DNA of 64,000 nt. It comes from Massilia kyonggiensis. Its GTDB lineage: Bacteria; Pseudomonadota; Gammaproteobacteria; Burkholderiales; Burkholderiaceae_D. The notes beneath the pieces were generated by a model that did no database searches, was not told the DNA's origin, and worked only from the letters and a program-made list of their open reading frames with translations. Shown here piece by piece: positions 31,086-40,968 of this stretch. Location: positions 465,089 to 529,088 of the forward strand of contig NZ_JANUGY010000006.1 of NCBI RefSeq assembly GCF_024756235.1. Reading direction: 5' to 3'. A program made the translations under genes and the position numbers. How positions within the stretch are numbered: the first letter of the stretch is position 1; each line of letters opens with the position of its first letter.

Positions 31086-32945
31086 TTATTGCATCAGCTG
31101 GCCGATGATCTTCACCGGCGCATTCCCGTAACCGAGGAACTGGTCGTGGAACTGCTTGAGGTTGAAGCGCTCGCCCAACTGCTCCTTGCGGCGCTCGCGC
31201 AATTCCATGATGTCGCTGTAGCCGCTGAAATAGCTGGAGAGCTGCACGGACGACAGCTGCGCGCGCTTCCACTTCTCGGCCGCTTCCTGCGGCGTCTGGA
31301 ACGCCTGGCGCACGAGCAGGTCCATCGCCTGTTCGCGCGTCATGCCCAGCACGTGCACACTGTAGTCGAGGATCGTGTTGGAGACGCTGCGCAAATTCCA
31401 CTTGCACCACATCAGCCAGAGTTCCGGCGCGTTGTCGCCATAGCCCGATTCCAGCATCATGCGCTCGCCGTACACGGCCCAGCCTTCGACCATCGCGCCG
31501 TTGCCGAACAGGGCTTTCACCAGCGACGGCGAACGGTTCGCGTTCATCAGCTGCGTGTAGTGGCCGGGGATCGCCTCGTGGATGTTCAGGATTTGCAGCA
31601 TCCAGTTGTTGTACTCGCGCAGGCTGCTCTCGGCCTGTTCGGGCGTGAGGCCGTCCAGCGGCGTCACGTTGTAATAGGTCTTGTCTTTCGGACGGTACGG
31701 ACCCGGCGCATCGATGCTGGCGCCGGCCACGCCGCGCTGGTACAGCGGCGTCTCGCGCACGACGAGCGGCTTGCTCGGGTCGATCGTCACGAGATTATTC
31801 TTGATCACGTACTCCTGCAGCTGCGGGATCTGGCGGCGGATCTCGGGCAGGAAGTTGGCGGCCGTCGTGTGCTGCAGCGAGAGCTTGTCGATCACCATGC
31901 CGATTTTTTGATAACGGTCCGCCGGCTTCGCGGCGCCGCCCATCGTCTTGTCCCACAGCTGGTCGGCCAGGCCGTCCATGCGCGTGAGGAGTTCGTCGCG
32001 CGCGGCCAGGGCTTTGCGATACGTCTGCTCGCCCGTGCTGGCCGACTGGATCTCGAACGCGAACTTTTGCTCGTACAGGTCCTTCCCGATGCGGAACGAG
32101 CGGCTGCGCTGCATCTGCACCTGCGACTTGTCGAGCTCCGTCAGGAAGTCGACCCACGCCACCACCGCCGTGCCGGCATTCGCGATGCGCTGGGCGAAGA
32201 TCGCCTTTTCCTGCGGCGTCAGGATCGATTCCTGCGCGGCCTTGCCGAGGTCCGCCAGCACGACGAGCGTGCCCGGCGCCTGCTGGATGGCGAGCTGCGT
32301 GTGTTCGTGCGTCGGGTTGACGATGGACGCCTGCGCAGCCTGGTAGTACGCGGGCACGTCGGCCAGGCGTTTCAGGATCGTGCGCAGGCGCTGCGCCTTC
32401 GCGGCGTATTCCGTGTTCAGGATCAGGTCGAACGTCTGCGCGACGTTGTACTCGGCCGGATTCCATTCGAACTCGCGGAACGTGGTCAGCTGCCAGCGTT
32501 CGTATTTCAGCTTGTTGAGGAGGACGGCGAGGTCGGTGCGCTGATTCGGCGACAGCTTGTCGGCGTTCAGCTTGCCGAACTTGTCGAGCCACTCGTCGAT
32601 GAAGGCGAGCTTTTTTGCGCGCGTAGCGGCGTCCGGGATCGTGAGTTTCGCGGCGGCGTCGAACTTGCCGACGTAGATGCCGTCTTCCGGATCGATGCGC
32701 CACAGCGCGGTGAGGAATTGCATGGACAGCGAGTCCATGTAGCGGTCGTTGCGGTTCTGCGGCGTGGCGGCGGCGACGGGCGCGGCGGCCTTCTGCACGG
32801 GCTTGGCATCGGCTTTTGCCTTCTTCGAAGAAGGCTTGGCTTTGGCGCTGCTGGTGGCCTTGTGGTGCGTCTTGGGGCGCGCACTCGCCGGCGCCAGCGC
32901 GACGCTGGTCAGCAGGACGGCCAGTGCGATTTTCGATTTCATCAT
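31086..32945 (-). CDS. DUF885 family putative metallopeptidase
   Basis: A 619-residue secreted protein: Sec signal peptide (MKSKIALAVLLTSVALAPASA), then a lysine/alanine-rich linker up to about residue 55, then the DUF885 domain. The zinc motif HEAIPGH (HExxxGH-like) is present in the C-terminal third, as in other members of this family. Family members are thought to be peptidases of the periplasm, but substrates are mostly unknown. An alternative ATG lies one codon in. It is the first gene of an operon with the NHL-M23 protein. Confidence 0.85.
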   Translation of the reverse strand: MMKSKIALAVLLTSVALAPASARPKTHHKATSSAKAKPSSKKAKADAKPVQKAAAPVAAATPQNRNDRYMDSLSMQFLTALWRIDPEDGIYVGKFDAAAKLTIPDAATRAKKLAFIDEWLDKFGKLNADKLSPNQRTDLAVLLNKLKYERWQLTTFREFEWNPAEYNVAQTFDLILNTEYAAKAQRLRTILKRLADVPAYYQAAQASIVNPTHEHTQLAIQQAPGTLVVLADLGKAAQESILTPQEKAIFAQRIANAGTAVVAWVDFLTELDKSQVQMQRSRSFRIGKDLYEQKFAFEIQSASTGEQTYRKALAARDELLTRMDGLADQLWDKTMGGAAKPADRYQKIGMVIDKLSLQHTTAANFLPEIRRQIPQLQEYVIKNNLVTIDPSKPLVVRETPLYQRGVAGASIDAPGPYRPKDKTYYNVTPLDGLTPEQAESSLREYNNWMLQILNIHEAIPGHYTQLMNANRSPSLVKALFGNGAMVEGWAVYGERMMLESGYGDNAPELWLMWCKWNLRSVSNTILDYSVHVLGMTREQAMDLLVRQAFQTPQEAAEKWKRAQLSSVQLSSYFSGYSDIMELRERRKEQLGERFNLKQFHDQFLGYGNAPVKIIGQLMQ

Positions 32946-33089
32946 GTTCTATCTGCCTGGTTTATTGAAGGGCCAGATGGGGGGCGTCAGATTAGCATCA
33001 TTTGCCGTGCTTGCGGGCATCTGAAACAATACGTCACGCACGTGTCATGACGCGATCCGTCGCCAACGACCCCGCAACGGCATGCATCC

Positions 33090-36000
33090 TCAGCCCGTCT
33101 GCCACTCGGCGACGGAGGGTGGACGCGGCCCCGCCGACCCCGCGAGCCCCGCCTGCAGCATGGCCAGCATGTCCGCCGGCGACATGCGCGCGGCGACGTC
33201 CGTCCCTTCCAGCAGGCTGTCGGCCAGGTCGCGCTTGTGGCGGTGCAGGTCGACGATGCCTTCCTCGATCGTGTGGCGCGCGACGAGCCGGTAGATCGTG
33301 ACGGGCCGCTGCTGGCCCATGCGGTGCGCGCGGTCGCTGGCCTGGTCTTCCACCGCCGGATTCCACCACGGGTCCATGTGGATGACGTAGTCGGCCGCCG
33401 TCAGGTTGATGCCGACGCCGCCCGCCTTCAGCGAGATCAGGAACAAATCGCCGTCGCCCGCCTGGAACGCGTCCACGCGGCGCTTCCGTTCCTGCATGGG
33501 CGTCGACCCGTCGAGGTACTGGTAGCGGATGCCGCGCTCGTCGAGGTGTTTGCGGATCAGCGTGAGGTGGTCGACGAACTGGCTGAACACGAGCGCCTTG
33601 TGGCGGTTTTCCAGCAGCTCGTCGGCGAGGCGCGCGAACGTCTCCAGCTTGCTGCTGCGGATGCCGCTTTCCGGTGCGACGAGCGCGGGATTGCAGCACG
33701 CGCGGCGCAGCTTCATCATCTCGGCCAGGATCTGGATCTGTTTCTGCGACTGCGGTGCCTCGAGCGCGGCGATGCGTTCGAGCGCTTCCCGCCGCAGCGA
33801 TTCGTACAGGGCCATCTCTTCTTCCGACAGCTGCACGGGCAGCACGATCTCCGTGCGCGGCGGCAGTTCGGACAGCACCTGCGCTTTTGTCCTGCGCAGG
33901 ATGAACGGCTGCGTGAGGCGGCGCAGGCGCGTGCGCGCGGCCAGCTCCGCGCGTTTGTCCGACGCTTTTTCGATCGGGCCGGAGAAGCGCAGCTGGAACT
34001 GGTCGCTTGTCCCGAGCAGGCCCGGGTTGATGAAGCGGAACAGGTTCCACAACTCGCCCAGGTGATTCTCCAGCGGCGTGCCGGTGGCGACCATCCTGAA
34101 ATCGCCTTGCAGGGCCATCACGGCCGCCGAGCGGCGCGTGTACGCATTCTTGATGGCCTGCGCCTCGTCCAGCACGATGGTGTGCCAGCGGATGCCGTCG
34201 AACAGCGAAGACTCCAGCTGCAGCAGGCCGTAGCTGGCGACGATCACGTCGAACGGTCCCGCTTCCTTCAGCATCGCGGCGCGGTCGCCGGGGCCGAACA
34301 GCTTCACGTTGAGTGTCGGCGCGAAGCGCTCGGCCTCCGCCAGCCAGTTCGTCGCGACGGACGTCGGCGCCACGACGAGCGTCGGCCCGCCCGGTGCGCG
34401 CGACAGGATCAGCGCCAGTGCCTGCAAGGTCTTGCCGAGTCCCATGTCGTCCGCGAGGCAGGCGCCCACGCCCCAATGCGCGAGGCGCGCCAGCCATTCG
34501 AAGCCTTCGACCTGGTAATCGCGCAGCTCCGCCTGCAGGGTGCCCGGCAACTGGGGCCGGTATTCCGCATTCTCCTGCATGTGTTTCAGGTGCGCGCGCC
34601 AGGCTTTATCGGCATCGACGCCGCCCGCTTCCAGCGCCATCTCTTCCAGCGCGAAGCTGGCGAGGGGGTGAAAACGCAGCGCTTCCTGGTCGGCGTCGCT
34701 GTAGGCGGAGAGGTCCATCAGGCGGCGGTGCAGTTCGTGCGTCAGCGCTAAAAACTGGTTGTCGCCGAGCGCGATGAAACGGTCTTCGCGCACGCGTGCG
34801 AGCAGCTCGCGCAAGTCCATCACCTTGTTCTCGTCGACCTGCACCTCGCCGTTCGCCGCGAACCAGTCCTTGTCGCGCCGGATCTGCAGGCGCACGGACT
34901 TCGACGTGATATTCTTCGACACGCGGAACGATTCGCCCTCGGGCCACGCGACGACGACCTTCGACGTATCCAGTTCCTGCAGCTGGACGACGAGTTCCAG
35001 GCAGTGGATGGGAGCAGCCAGCAGCCATTCGCCATGCTCGTCTTCGGCGTGCTCCAGCGCGGGCAGGTCCGCCAGCAGCTGGCGCTCGGCCTCGCGTTCC
35101 GCGTTGAGGTCGCGGCGCGCTTCCGTGCGCACGCCGCCCACGTCGGCGATCACGCTTTCCGCGCCGTCGCCCGGACGGAAGTACGGGCCGGCATCCGGCA
35201 GCGGCCGCACCATCACCTGGATGCGCAGGCCCTGCTGGTAGGGCAGCAGGTTGATGTGCAGGCGCGGGTCGGCCGCCACCTGTTCGATGTCCGCCGCGCT
35301 GCCGCCGATGTCCGACTGCACGGTGACGATCGAGGAGATGGCGCTGATCGCCTGCAGCACGCGCTTTTCCGCTTCCAGCGGCACTTCGAGCCCGTCGCCG
35401 ACGATGGCGCCGATGCGCCGGTGCTCGTCTTTTACGCGCACGATGCGCAGGCGCGTGGGCGTCTCCTTCGTGACGACGACTTCGCCCTGCTGCTCGCGCA
35501 GCGGCGGCACCAGCGTGATCAAGACCTTGCCGCCGCCCGCGCGCACGACCAGTTGCGGCTCGCCCGGCAGCAGTTCGATGCGCGTGCCCGGCGAATCCAT
35601 CCAGAACAGCAGCGGATGACCGGCCAGCGCGGCCACGGCCTTGTCCAGGTCGAATTCGTAGCGCGTGCCCGTGCCGCTGTAGTAGCGGTAGGCGCCGATG
35701 CTGGCGGCCACCTGCACGTCCTGCGCGGTGAGGAAGTCCAGTTCCGCCGCCTCTTCCGCGAGGCGCTTGAGGCCCAGTGGACGCCCGCGCGTCCAGCCGC
35801 CCTGCGCGTCGCGTTTCTGTTCGCGCGGTTCGATGGCGCGGATGCCGAGGTGCTGGTCCCACGCCACGAGCCACGCGAGGCGCGATTCCTTCACCACTTC
35901 CACGTTCACGGCGGGCTGCAGGTTGATGAGGGCATTCAGCTGGCGCTCCCACGGCTGCTCGCGCTCGAACCACAGCGCGAGGTCGACGAAGCGGTGCTGC

Positions 36001-37262
36001 TGGCGCAGCGCGATCGCCTGCTTGTCGATGCCGACCATGCCCAGCTGGCCCAGCACGGACGCGATCTGCGCCGCGATGAAGTCGAAGCCCGCTTCCCGCG
36101 CCACGTCGAACTGCTGCTCCAGCATGGCACGCTTGTCCGCCAGCTGCGGCATGCCGAGCCACCAGTGCAGCAGCGCGCGGAACATCACCGGCTGCAGGCT
36201 CGTTTCCCAGTTACGCGACGGGAGCACTTCCGCATCGACCGTGCCGCCGCGGATCTGGCGCAGCATCGACAACTGCTGGTAGACGGCCGTGTCGTGGCTT
36301 TGCACGGCGCGCGTGGCGCTGTCGAGATACGACTCCACGGCCTTCGCATGCTTCGCGTCGCCGCTACGCAGCAATGCCGTCACGTACAGATGGCCGCCGA
36401 TGCCTTCGAAGATGGCCTTGCGTTTGCCCGTCTCGCGCCGCAACGCCTTCAACGCCTTGTCGAAGCCGGCCAGCGCGGGCTCCGTGTCGCCGCGCAGCAG
36501 TTGCAGCACGCTGCGGTAGTACAGCGTGGCCGATTCATCGAGGTCGACGAGCAGGTCGGCCGCGGCATCGAGGCGCCCGCACAGGATCAGGTGTTCGGCC
36601 AGCGCCGTGCGCAAGGCCATCGACGCGCCGCCCTGTGCCGCGTGTTCTTCCGCATACGTGCGGATCGCGGGCGCGCTGGCCGGCTCGCGCTGCACGTGGT
36701 TGACGAGGACGGCGAGCACGTCGTCGCGTACGAGCCCGTTGATGCGCTCCATCAGGTCCGGCTCGAACGGACGCGCGCAGATGTCGACGAGCGGATGCAG
36801 GTAGGCCGCCTCGTGGCAGCGCAGGCACGCGGCCAGCAGCGGCGCGATGGTTTTCGGGCCTTCGCCGGCAAGCAGCGCGAAACGCAGCAGCGCGACGCCC
36901 TGGCGGTAGCTGCGCAGCATGGGCGTGCCCTGCCAGTCGACCCGAAGGGGCGTCGCCTGCTGGTACACCTCGCGCAATTCGTTGAACCGGCGCGCGCGCA
37001 GCGCCCACTGGATGGCGGGCCAGGCCACATCCTGGTCGATCGTGTAGCCGCGCGACGGCAGCTCGCCGATCAGGCCATCGGCGCGCAGGCGCTCCAACGG
37101 CTCGGCCAGGCTTTCCTCGTTCGCGCTGGCCTCCAAAGGCGCAAGGTGGTCGTGGATGCGCCGCCGTCCCATCGGCTCGCCGGCCAGCGCCAGCAGGGCC
37201 AGGATCAGCTTGCGGCGCTCGTCGCAGGCGTCGACGACCGCGTGCAACACCTCATCGCTCAT
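33090..37262 (-). CDS. Large SNF2-family helicase
   Basis: A 1,390-residue DNA-translocase. The C-terminal part has the full SNF2 core: DDMGLGKT (Walker A, about residue 939), DEAQAIKN (motif II, about 1030), GTPLENH, then KALVFSQF, DGSTPMQERK, SLKAGGVGINLTAAD and QASDRAHRMGQ. The first 900 residues contain alpha-helical, TPR-like material and beta-rich regions of unknown role. The start at 37262 overlaps the S9 peptidase stop (ATGA). The same frame is open for another 3.2 kb upstream, antisense to hemE and in the peptidase region; that part is not coding. The role may be transcription recycling or DNA repair, by analogy with RapA/HepA (inference). Confidence 0.88.
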   Translation of the reverse strand: MSDEVLHAVVDACDERRKLILALLALAGEPMGRRRIHDHLAPLEASANEESLAEPLERLRADGLIGELPSRGYTIDQDVAWPAIQWALRARRFNELREVYQQATPLRVDWQGTPMLRSYRQGVALLRFALLAGEGPKTIAPLLAACLRCHEAAYLHPLVDICARPFEPDLMERINGLVRDDVLAVLVNHVQREPASAPAIRTYAEEHAAQGGASMALRTALAEHLILCGRLDAAADLLVDLDESATLYYRSVLQLLRGDTEPALAGFDKALKALRRETGKRKAIFEGIGGHLYVTALLRSGDAKHAKAVESYLDSATRAVQSHDTAVYQQLSMLRQIRGGTVDAEVLPSRNWETSLQPVMFRALLHWWLGMPQLADKRAMLEQQFDVAREAGFDFIAAQIASVLGQLGMVGIDKQAIALRQQHRFVDLALWFEREQPWERQLNALINLQPAVNVEVVKESRLAWLVAWDQHLGIRAIEPREQKRDAQGGWTRGRPLGLKRLAEEAAELDFLTAQDVQVAASIGAYRYYSGTGTRYEFDLDKAVAALAGHPLLFWMDSPGTRIELLPGEPQLVVRAGGGKVLITLVPPLREQQGEVVVTKETPTRLRIVRVKDEHRRIGAIVGDGLEVPLEAEKRVLQAISAISSIVTVQSDIGGSAADIEQVAADPRLHINLLPYQQGLRIQVMVRPLPDAGPYFRPGDGAESVIADVGGVRTEARRDLNAEREAERQLLADLPALEHAEDEHGEWLLAAPIHCLELVVQLQELDTSKVVVAWPEGESFRVSKNITSKSVRLQIRRDKDWFAANGEVQVDENKVMDLRELLARVREDRFIALGDNQFLALTHELHRRLMDLSAYSDADQEALRFHPLASFALEEMALEAGGVDADKAWRAHLKHMQENAEYRPQLPGTLQAELRDYQVEGFEWLARLAHWGVGACLADDMGLGKTLQALALILSRAPGGPTLVVAPTSVATNWLAEAERFAPTLNVKLFGPGDRAAMLKEAGPFDVIVASYGLLQLESSLFDGIRWHTIVLDEAQAIKNAYTRRSAAVMALQGDFRMVATGTPLENHLGELWNLFRFINPGLLGTSDQFQLRFSGPIEKASDKRAELAARTRLRRLTQPFILRRTKAQVLSELPPRTEIVLPVQLSEEEMALYESLRREALERIAALEAPQSQKQIQILAEMMKLRRACCNPALVAPESGIRSSKLETFARLADELLENRHKALVFSQFVDHLTLIRKHLDERGIRYQYLDGSTPMQERKRRVDAFQAGDGDLFLISLKAGGVGINLTAADYVIHMDPWWNPAVEDQASDRAHRMGQQRPVTIYRLVARHTIEEGIVDLHRHKRDLADSLLEGTDVAARMSPADMLAMLQAGLAGSAGPRPPSVAEWQTG

Positions 37263-39202
37263 GCGGCGAGATTCTCGATCTCGACGGCCGGCAGGCTTTC
37301 CGGCACGGGAATGCCGAACACGCGCAGGTAGAAATACAACTCGGCTTCCAGCGTGCGCACGATGCTGTCCGCCTTGCGGAAGCCGTGGCCTTCGCCGGCC
37401 AGCGTGATGTAGGCGACCGGCACGCCGCGTGCGCGCAGCGCGGACACCATCACTTCCGATTGCGGCGGCGGCACGACCTTGTCGTCGAGACCCTGGAAGA
37501 AGATCATCGGCCGCTGCAGCTTGTCGGTGTGGTTGATGGGCGAGCGCTCGGCGTAGACGCGGTCCGCGCTTTCCTTCGGCGCGATCAGGTATTCGTTGTA
37601 ATGCGATTCGAACTTGTGCGAGTCCGCGTCCAGGCCTTTCAGATCGGACACGCCGTAATAGCTGGCGCCGGCCTTGAACACGTCGTGGAAGGCGAGGGCG
37701 CACAGGGTCGTCAGGCCGCCGGCGCTGCCGCCGCGGATTACGAGGCGTTCGCGGTCGACGAGGTCGTTGTCGACGAGGTACTGGGCACCCGCGACGCAAT
37801 CCTCGACGTCGACCACGCCCCATTGACCCTTCAGCAGGTCGCGGTAGGCGCGGCCGAAGCCCGTGCTGCCGCCATAGTTCACGTCCAGCACGGCAATGCC
37901 GCGGCTCGTCCAGAACTGCGTGGCCAGTTTCAGGGTGCTGGCCGCCATGCTCGTCGGACCGCCGTGGCCGATCACCATCAGCGGCGGCAGCTCGCCCGGC
38001 TGCGGCGCGAAATCCCTGTTCGTGGGCGGATAGTAGAACGCGTACGCCGTCCGGCCATTCATGCTCGGGTACTGGATGCTCTGCGGGACCGACAGATAGC
38101 TCACGTCGGGCAGCTGCTCGATCGAGCGCGCCAGCACGTCGCGCTGTCCGGTGGTGACATTGATGCAGGCGATTTCCGCCGCCAGCGTGGGCGCGCCGCC
38201 CAGCAGCGCCACCGTGTCGCCTTCGATCTTCAATTCGCTGATCTGTTCGTAGGGCGTGGCGATGGGCGTGAGGTGGCCGTTGCGTACGTCGAGGCGCGCG
38301 AGCCGGCTCACGCCATCCTCGATGTAGGTGCAGACGATTTCCTGCGCCGAGCGGAAGCCGTACATGCTGTTCCCGAAGACCCAGTGCGGACCGCCGAATT
38401 CCGCCGCGCGCGGGCACACGGGATGCACGACGCCGTGCTCGTAGCGGTACAGGTTCCACCAGCCGCTGCGGTCGGAGACGAAGTACAACGTCCCATCCGG
38501 CGACCATTCCGGCTGCACGATCGCTTCGTCTTCTCCGCCCGCGATCAGGCGGCCGTCCAGCAGGGTGCCGTCGTCGCCGATCTCGGCCAGCCACAGTTCC
38601 GTGCCCTGCCACGGCATGCGCGGATGGTCCCAGCTCAGCCACGCGAGGTGTTTGCCGTCCGGGGAGATGCGCGGCGACGAATAAAAATCGTTGCCGTCGA
38701 CGAGGACGGTGACCGTGCCGTCCGCGCCGAGCGCGCTGAGCGTGTTGTCCGGATACGTGCCGCCTTGCGAGTGGTCTTCGCGCACGCCGATCAGGCGCCG
38801 GTGCGCGCGGTCGAGCACGAAGTCGGCCCAGCGCTCGTCGCCGCCCGCGCTGACGGGGACGGGTTCGCCGCTGCCGGCGCGGTCGAGGCGGTAGATGCGG
38901 TTGTCGGCGAAGTTCGAGAACCAGATGTGGCTGTCCGCGACGAGCGTGGCACCGCCGCCGTACTCGTGCACGCGGGTGCGGACATTGAACGGGGCCGGCG
39001 TCAGTTCCTCGACCTGGCCCTCGCGGCGCAGCAGCAGCGTGTTGCGGCCGCCTTCGCTGGCGCGGCCGGCCAGCCAGAACACGTCGCCGCCGTCGAGCAG
39101 CACCTGCGACAGCGGCGTGGCGCCGGCCGCGACGACGGCGGCGGTGATCGGGGAAGTCCAGGTGCCGCAGGGCGCGGCCTGTTTGCGGGTGGTGTCGGTC
39201 AT
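37259..39202 (-). CDS. S9-family prolyl oligopeptidase-like serine peptidase
   Basis: A 647-residue cytoplasmic S9 peptidase with an N-terminal beta-propeller of WD-like repeats (for example SPDGKHLAWLSWDHPRMPW and SPDGTLYFVSDRSGWW) and a C-terminal alpha/beta hydrolase domain. The nucleophile is in RGGSAGGLTTL, the acid in LDDKVVPP and the histidine in EGHGFRK. It starts at 39202 (MTDTTRK) without a signal peptide; the upstream extension is rejected because it overlaps the hemE promoter region. It is translationally coupled to the SNF2 helicase. Confidence 0.9.
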   Translation of the reverse strand: MTDTTRKQAAPCGTWTSPITAAVVAAGATPLSQVLLDGGDVFWLAGRASEGGRNTLLLRREGQVEELTPAPFNVRTRVHEYGGGATLVADSHIWFSNFADNRIYRLDRAGSGEPVPVSAGGDERWADFVLDRAHRRLIGVREDHSQGGTYPDNTLSALGADGTVTVLVDGNDFYSSPRISPDGKHLAWLSWDHPRMPWQGTELWLAEIGDDGTLLDGRLIAGGEDEAIVQPEWSPDGTLYFVSDRSGWWNLYRYEHGVVHPVCPRAAEFGGPHWVFGNSMYGFRSAQEIVCTYIEDGVSRLARLDVRNGHLTPIATPYEQISELKIEGDTVALLGGAPTLAAEIACINVTTGQRDVLARSIEQLPDVSYLSVPQSIQYPSMNGRTAYAFYYPPTNRDFAPQPGELPPLMVIGHGGPTSMAASTLKLATQFWTSRGIAVLDVNYGGSTGFGRAYRDLLKGQWGVVDVEDCVAGAQYLVDNDLVDRERLVIRGGSAGGLTTLCALAFHDVFKAGASYYGVSDLKGLDADSHKFESHYNEYLIAPKESADRVYAERSPINHTDKLQRPMIFFQGLDDKVVPPPQSEVMVSALRARGVPVAYITLAGEGHGFRKADSIVRTLEAELYFYLRVFGIPVPESLPAVEIENLAA

Positions 39203-39344
39203 GGTCGGTTCTGGGACGGGCAGCAGGAAGACGAACATTATAAGTGCGTGCCGCGCCGGGGTATGTCCGGGAAGTGCGGTACGCGGGCGCCAGTGATGCG
39301 ATAATAGAGGTTTGCCCACCCCATTCTCGATCGGATTGCCAGCC

Positions 39345-40427
39345 ATGCCACAATTTGCCCCGCTCCGGAACGACACCTTCCTGCGTGCGCTGCTGCGCCA
39401 GCCGACGGACTACACGCCGGTGTGGCTGATGCGCCAGGCGGGGCGCTACCTGCCGGAATACCGCGCCACGCGCGCGAAAGCCGGCTCGTTCCTGGGCCTG
39501 GCCAAGAATCCGGACTTCGCGACCGAAGTCACGCTGCAGCCGATCGACCGTTATCCGCTGGATGCGTCCATCCTGTTCTCGGACATCCTGACCGTGCCGG
39601 ACGCGATGGGTCTCGGCCTGTATTTCGAGGATGGCGAAGGCCCGAAATTCGAGCGCACCGTGCGCACGGAAAGCGACGTCGCCGCCCTGCGCGTGCCCGA
39701 CATGGCATCCCTGCAGTACGTGTTCGACGCCGTCACGTCGATCCGCACGGCCCTGAACGGCCGCGTGCCGCTGATCGGCTTTTCCGGCAGTCCGTGGACG
39801 CTGGCCTGCTACATGGTCGAAGGCGGTGGGTCGCGCGAATTCCACACCATCAAAAAGATGCTGTACTCGCGTCCGGACCTGATGCACCGCATCCTGGAGA
39901 CCAACGCCGAAGCCGTCGCGCAATACCTGAACGCCCAGATCGACGCGGGCGCGCAGGCCGTCATGATCTTCGACTCGTGGGGCGGCGCGCTGGCCGACGG
40001 CGCGTATCAACAGTTCTCGCTCGCGTACATGGAGAAGGTCGTCGCGAAGCTGCAGCGCGAGAAAGACGGCGTGCGCATCCCGGCCATCGTGTTCACGAAG
40101 GGCGGCGGCCTGTGGCTGGACGCCATGGCCGATATCGGCGCCGACGCGCTGGGCCTGGACTGGACCGTCAACCTGGGCCGCGCCCGCGCGCAGGTGGGCG
40201 ACCGCGTCGCCCTGCAGGGCAACCTCGATCCGGCCATCCTGTTCGCCGGTCCGGACCAGATCCGTGCCGAGGTGGAAAAGGCGCTGGCCAGCTACGGCAC
40301 GCCATCGGCGGGCCACGGCCACGTGTTCAACCTGGGCCACGGCATCTCGCAATTCACGCCGCCGGAATCCGTCACCGCGATGGTCGAGGCGGTCCACGAC
40401 TTCAGCCGCCGCCAGCGCGCCGCCTGA
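39345..40427 (+). CDS. hemE: Uroporphyrinogen decarboxylase
   Basis: A 360-residue heme-pathway enzyme converting uroporphyrinogen III to coproporphyrinogen III. The signature [11 protein letters not shown] near the N-terminus and [17 protein letters not shown] in the middle are both intact. The ATG at 39345 fits family N-termini. It is divergent from the S9 peptidase; a GATAAT at 39300-39305 may be its -10 box, without a good -35. A 541-bp gap follows before priA. Confidence 0.96.
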   Translation: MPQFAPLRNDTFLRALLRQPTDYTPVWLMRQAGRYLPEYRATRAKAGSFLGLAKNPDFATEVTLQPIDRYPLDASILFSDILTVPDAMGLGLYFEDGEGPKFERTVRTESDVAALRVPDMASLQYVFDAVTSIRTALNGRVPLIGFSGSPWTLACYMVEGGGSREFHTIKKMLYSRPDLMHRILETNAEAVAQYLNAQIDAGAQAVMIFDSWGGALADGAYQQFSLAYMEKVVAKLQREKDGVRIPAIVFTKGGGLWLDAMADIGADALGLDWTVNLGRARAQVGDRVALQGNLDPAILFAGPDQIRAEVEKALASYGTPSAGHGHVFNLGHGISQFTPPESVTAMVEAVHDFSRRQRAA

Positions 40428-40637
40428 CGCATCCGTAGCGCGGTCGGCAGGCAATCACACTTATTCACAAAAAATCGGACGCTACCTGCGGGAACTGTAG
40501 AAATGTACAGTGCCCGCCCACATATGGTAAGTGATTGATTTGATGAGGTTTATTGCCGGGTCCAGAGGGGCCTTGCGAGACGCTCCCGGCAGGGTGACCA
40601 GTTATCCACCGAAGCTTTCAGCCCATTGTTCACAAAG

Positions 40638-40660
40638 TTATTCACAGATTCTGTGAATAA
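40638..40660. repeat. Inverted pair of DnaA boxes
   Basis: Two exact TTATTCACA boxes face each other in a perfect 10-bp inverted repeat with a 3-bp centre. It has no T tract and lies 210 bp past hemE, so it is more likely a protein-binding site than a terminator. Confidence 0.6.
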
Positions 40661-40916
40661 TCCGGAAAAGTGCTTGGTTTACCGTGGTTTACGGATTTTC
40701 TTCAAGTGTTGTATCAAGATTATGCTGCACTGCGCTTAAGTTTTTCACCTGGAAATGCACAGTTATGCACAGAAGCGTTGGAGCGATGGGATATTTCGCG
40801 AGTTCAAAGCTGAAAATCGTAAGTCATTGAATTTATATGGAAATTTTCAAGCTGCATATAGAGAATTTCCTAACGTTTTGATCTAGCGTAAACCTTCTCC
40901 ACGGTCAACTTTTCCA

Positions 40917-40947
40917 TTTTCCACAAAGTTTTCCACAGTTTTCCACA
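40917..40947 (+). repeat. Triple TTTTCCACA repeat before priA
   Basis: Three copies of TTTTCCACA at 40917-40925, 40929-40937 and 40939-40947, each one base from the DnaA consensus TTATCCACA. The last ends 21 bp before the priA start, so bound protein could also affect priA expression. Confidence 0.55.
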
Positions 40948-40968
40948 GCTTCTCGACAAGGTACCGGA

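Larger units (their letters stand above)
40428..40968. other. AT-rich intergenic region with DnaA-box cluster (origin-like or DnaA-binding locus)
   Basis: 541 bp between hemE and priA with no gene. It contains four exact TTATNCACA sequences: 40461-40469 (+), 40638-40646 (+), 40652-40660 (-) and 40763-40771 (+). One-mismatch copies are at 40602-40610 (TTATCCACC) and 40626-40634 (TTGTTCACA), and TTTTCCACA occurs three times at 40917-40947. The 80 bp 40801-40880 are 56/80 A+T by direct count, in a GC-rich chromosome, and resemble an unwinding element. This is the combination seen in chromosomal origins or DnaA titration sites. Against an origin: dnaA/dnaN are not in the window, and most genes to the left are co-oriented with those to the right rather than divergent. 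Confidence 0.55.

Noticed and set aside
37263..40454. Upstream continuation of the SNF2 helicase frame (about 1,064 codons)
   Set aside because: Runs through the S9 peptidase in a different frame and antisense to hemE. The real start is the ATGA overlap at 37259-37262.
40638..40660. Inverted repeat after hemE read as a terminator
   Set aside because: No T tract, 210 bp past the stop, and the arms are exact DnaA boxes; a binding site is the better reading.
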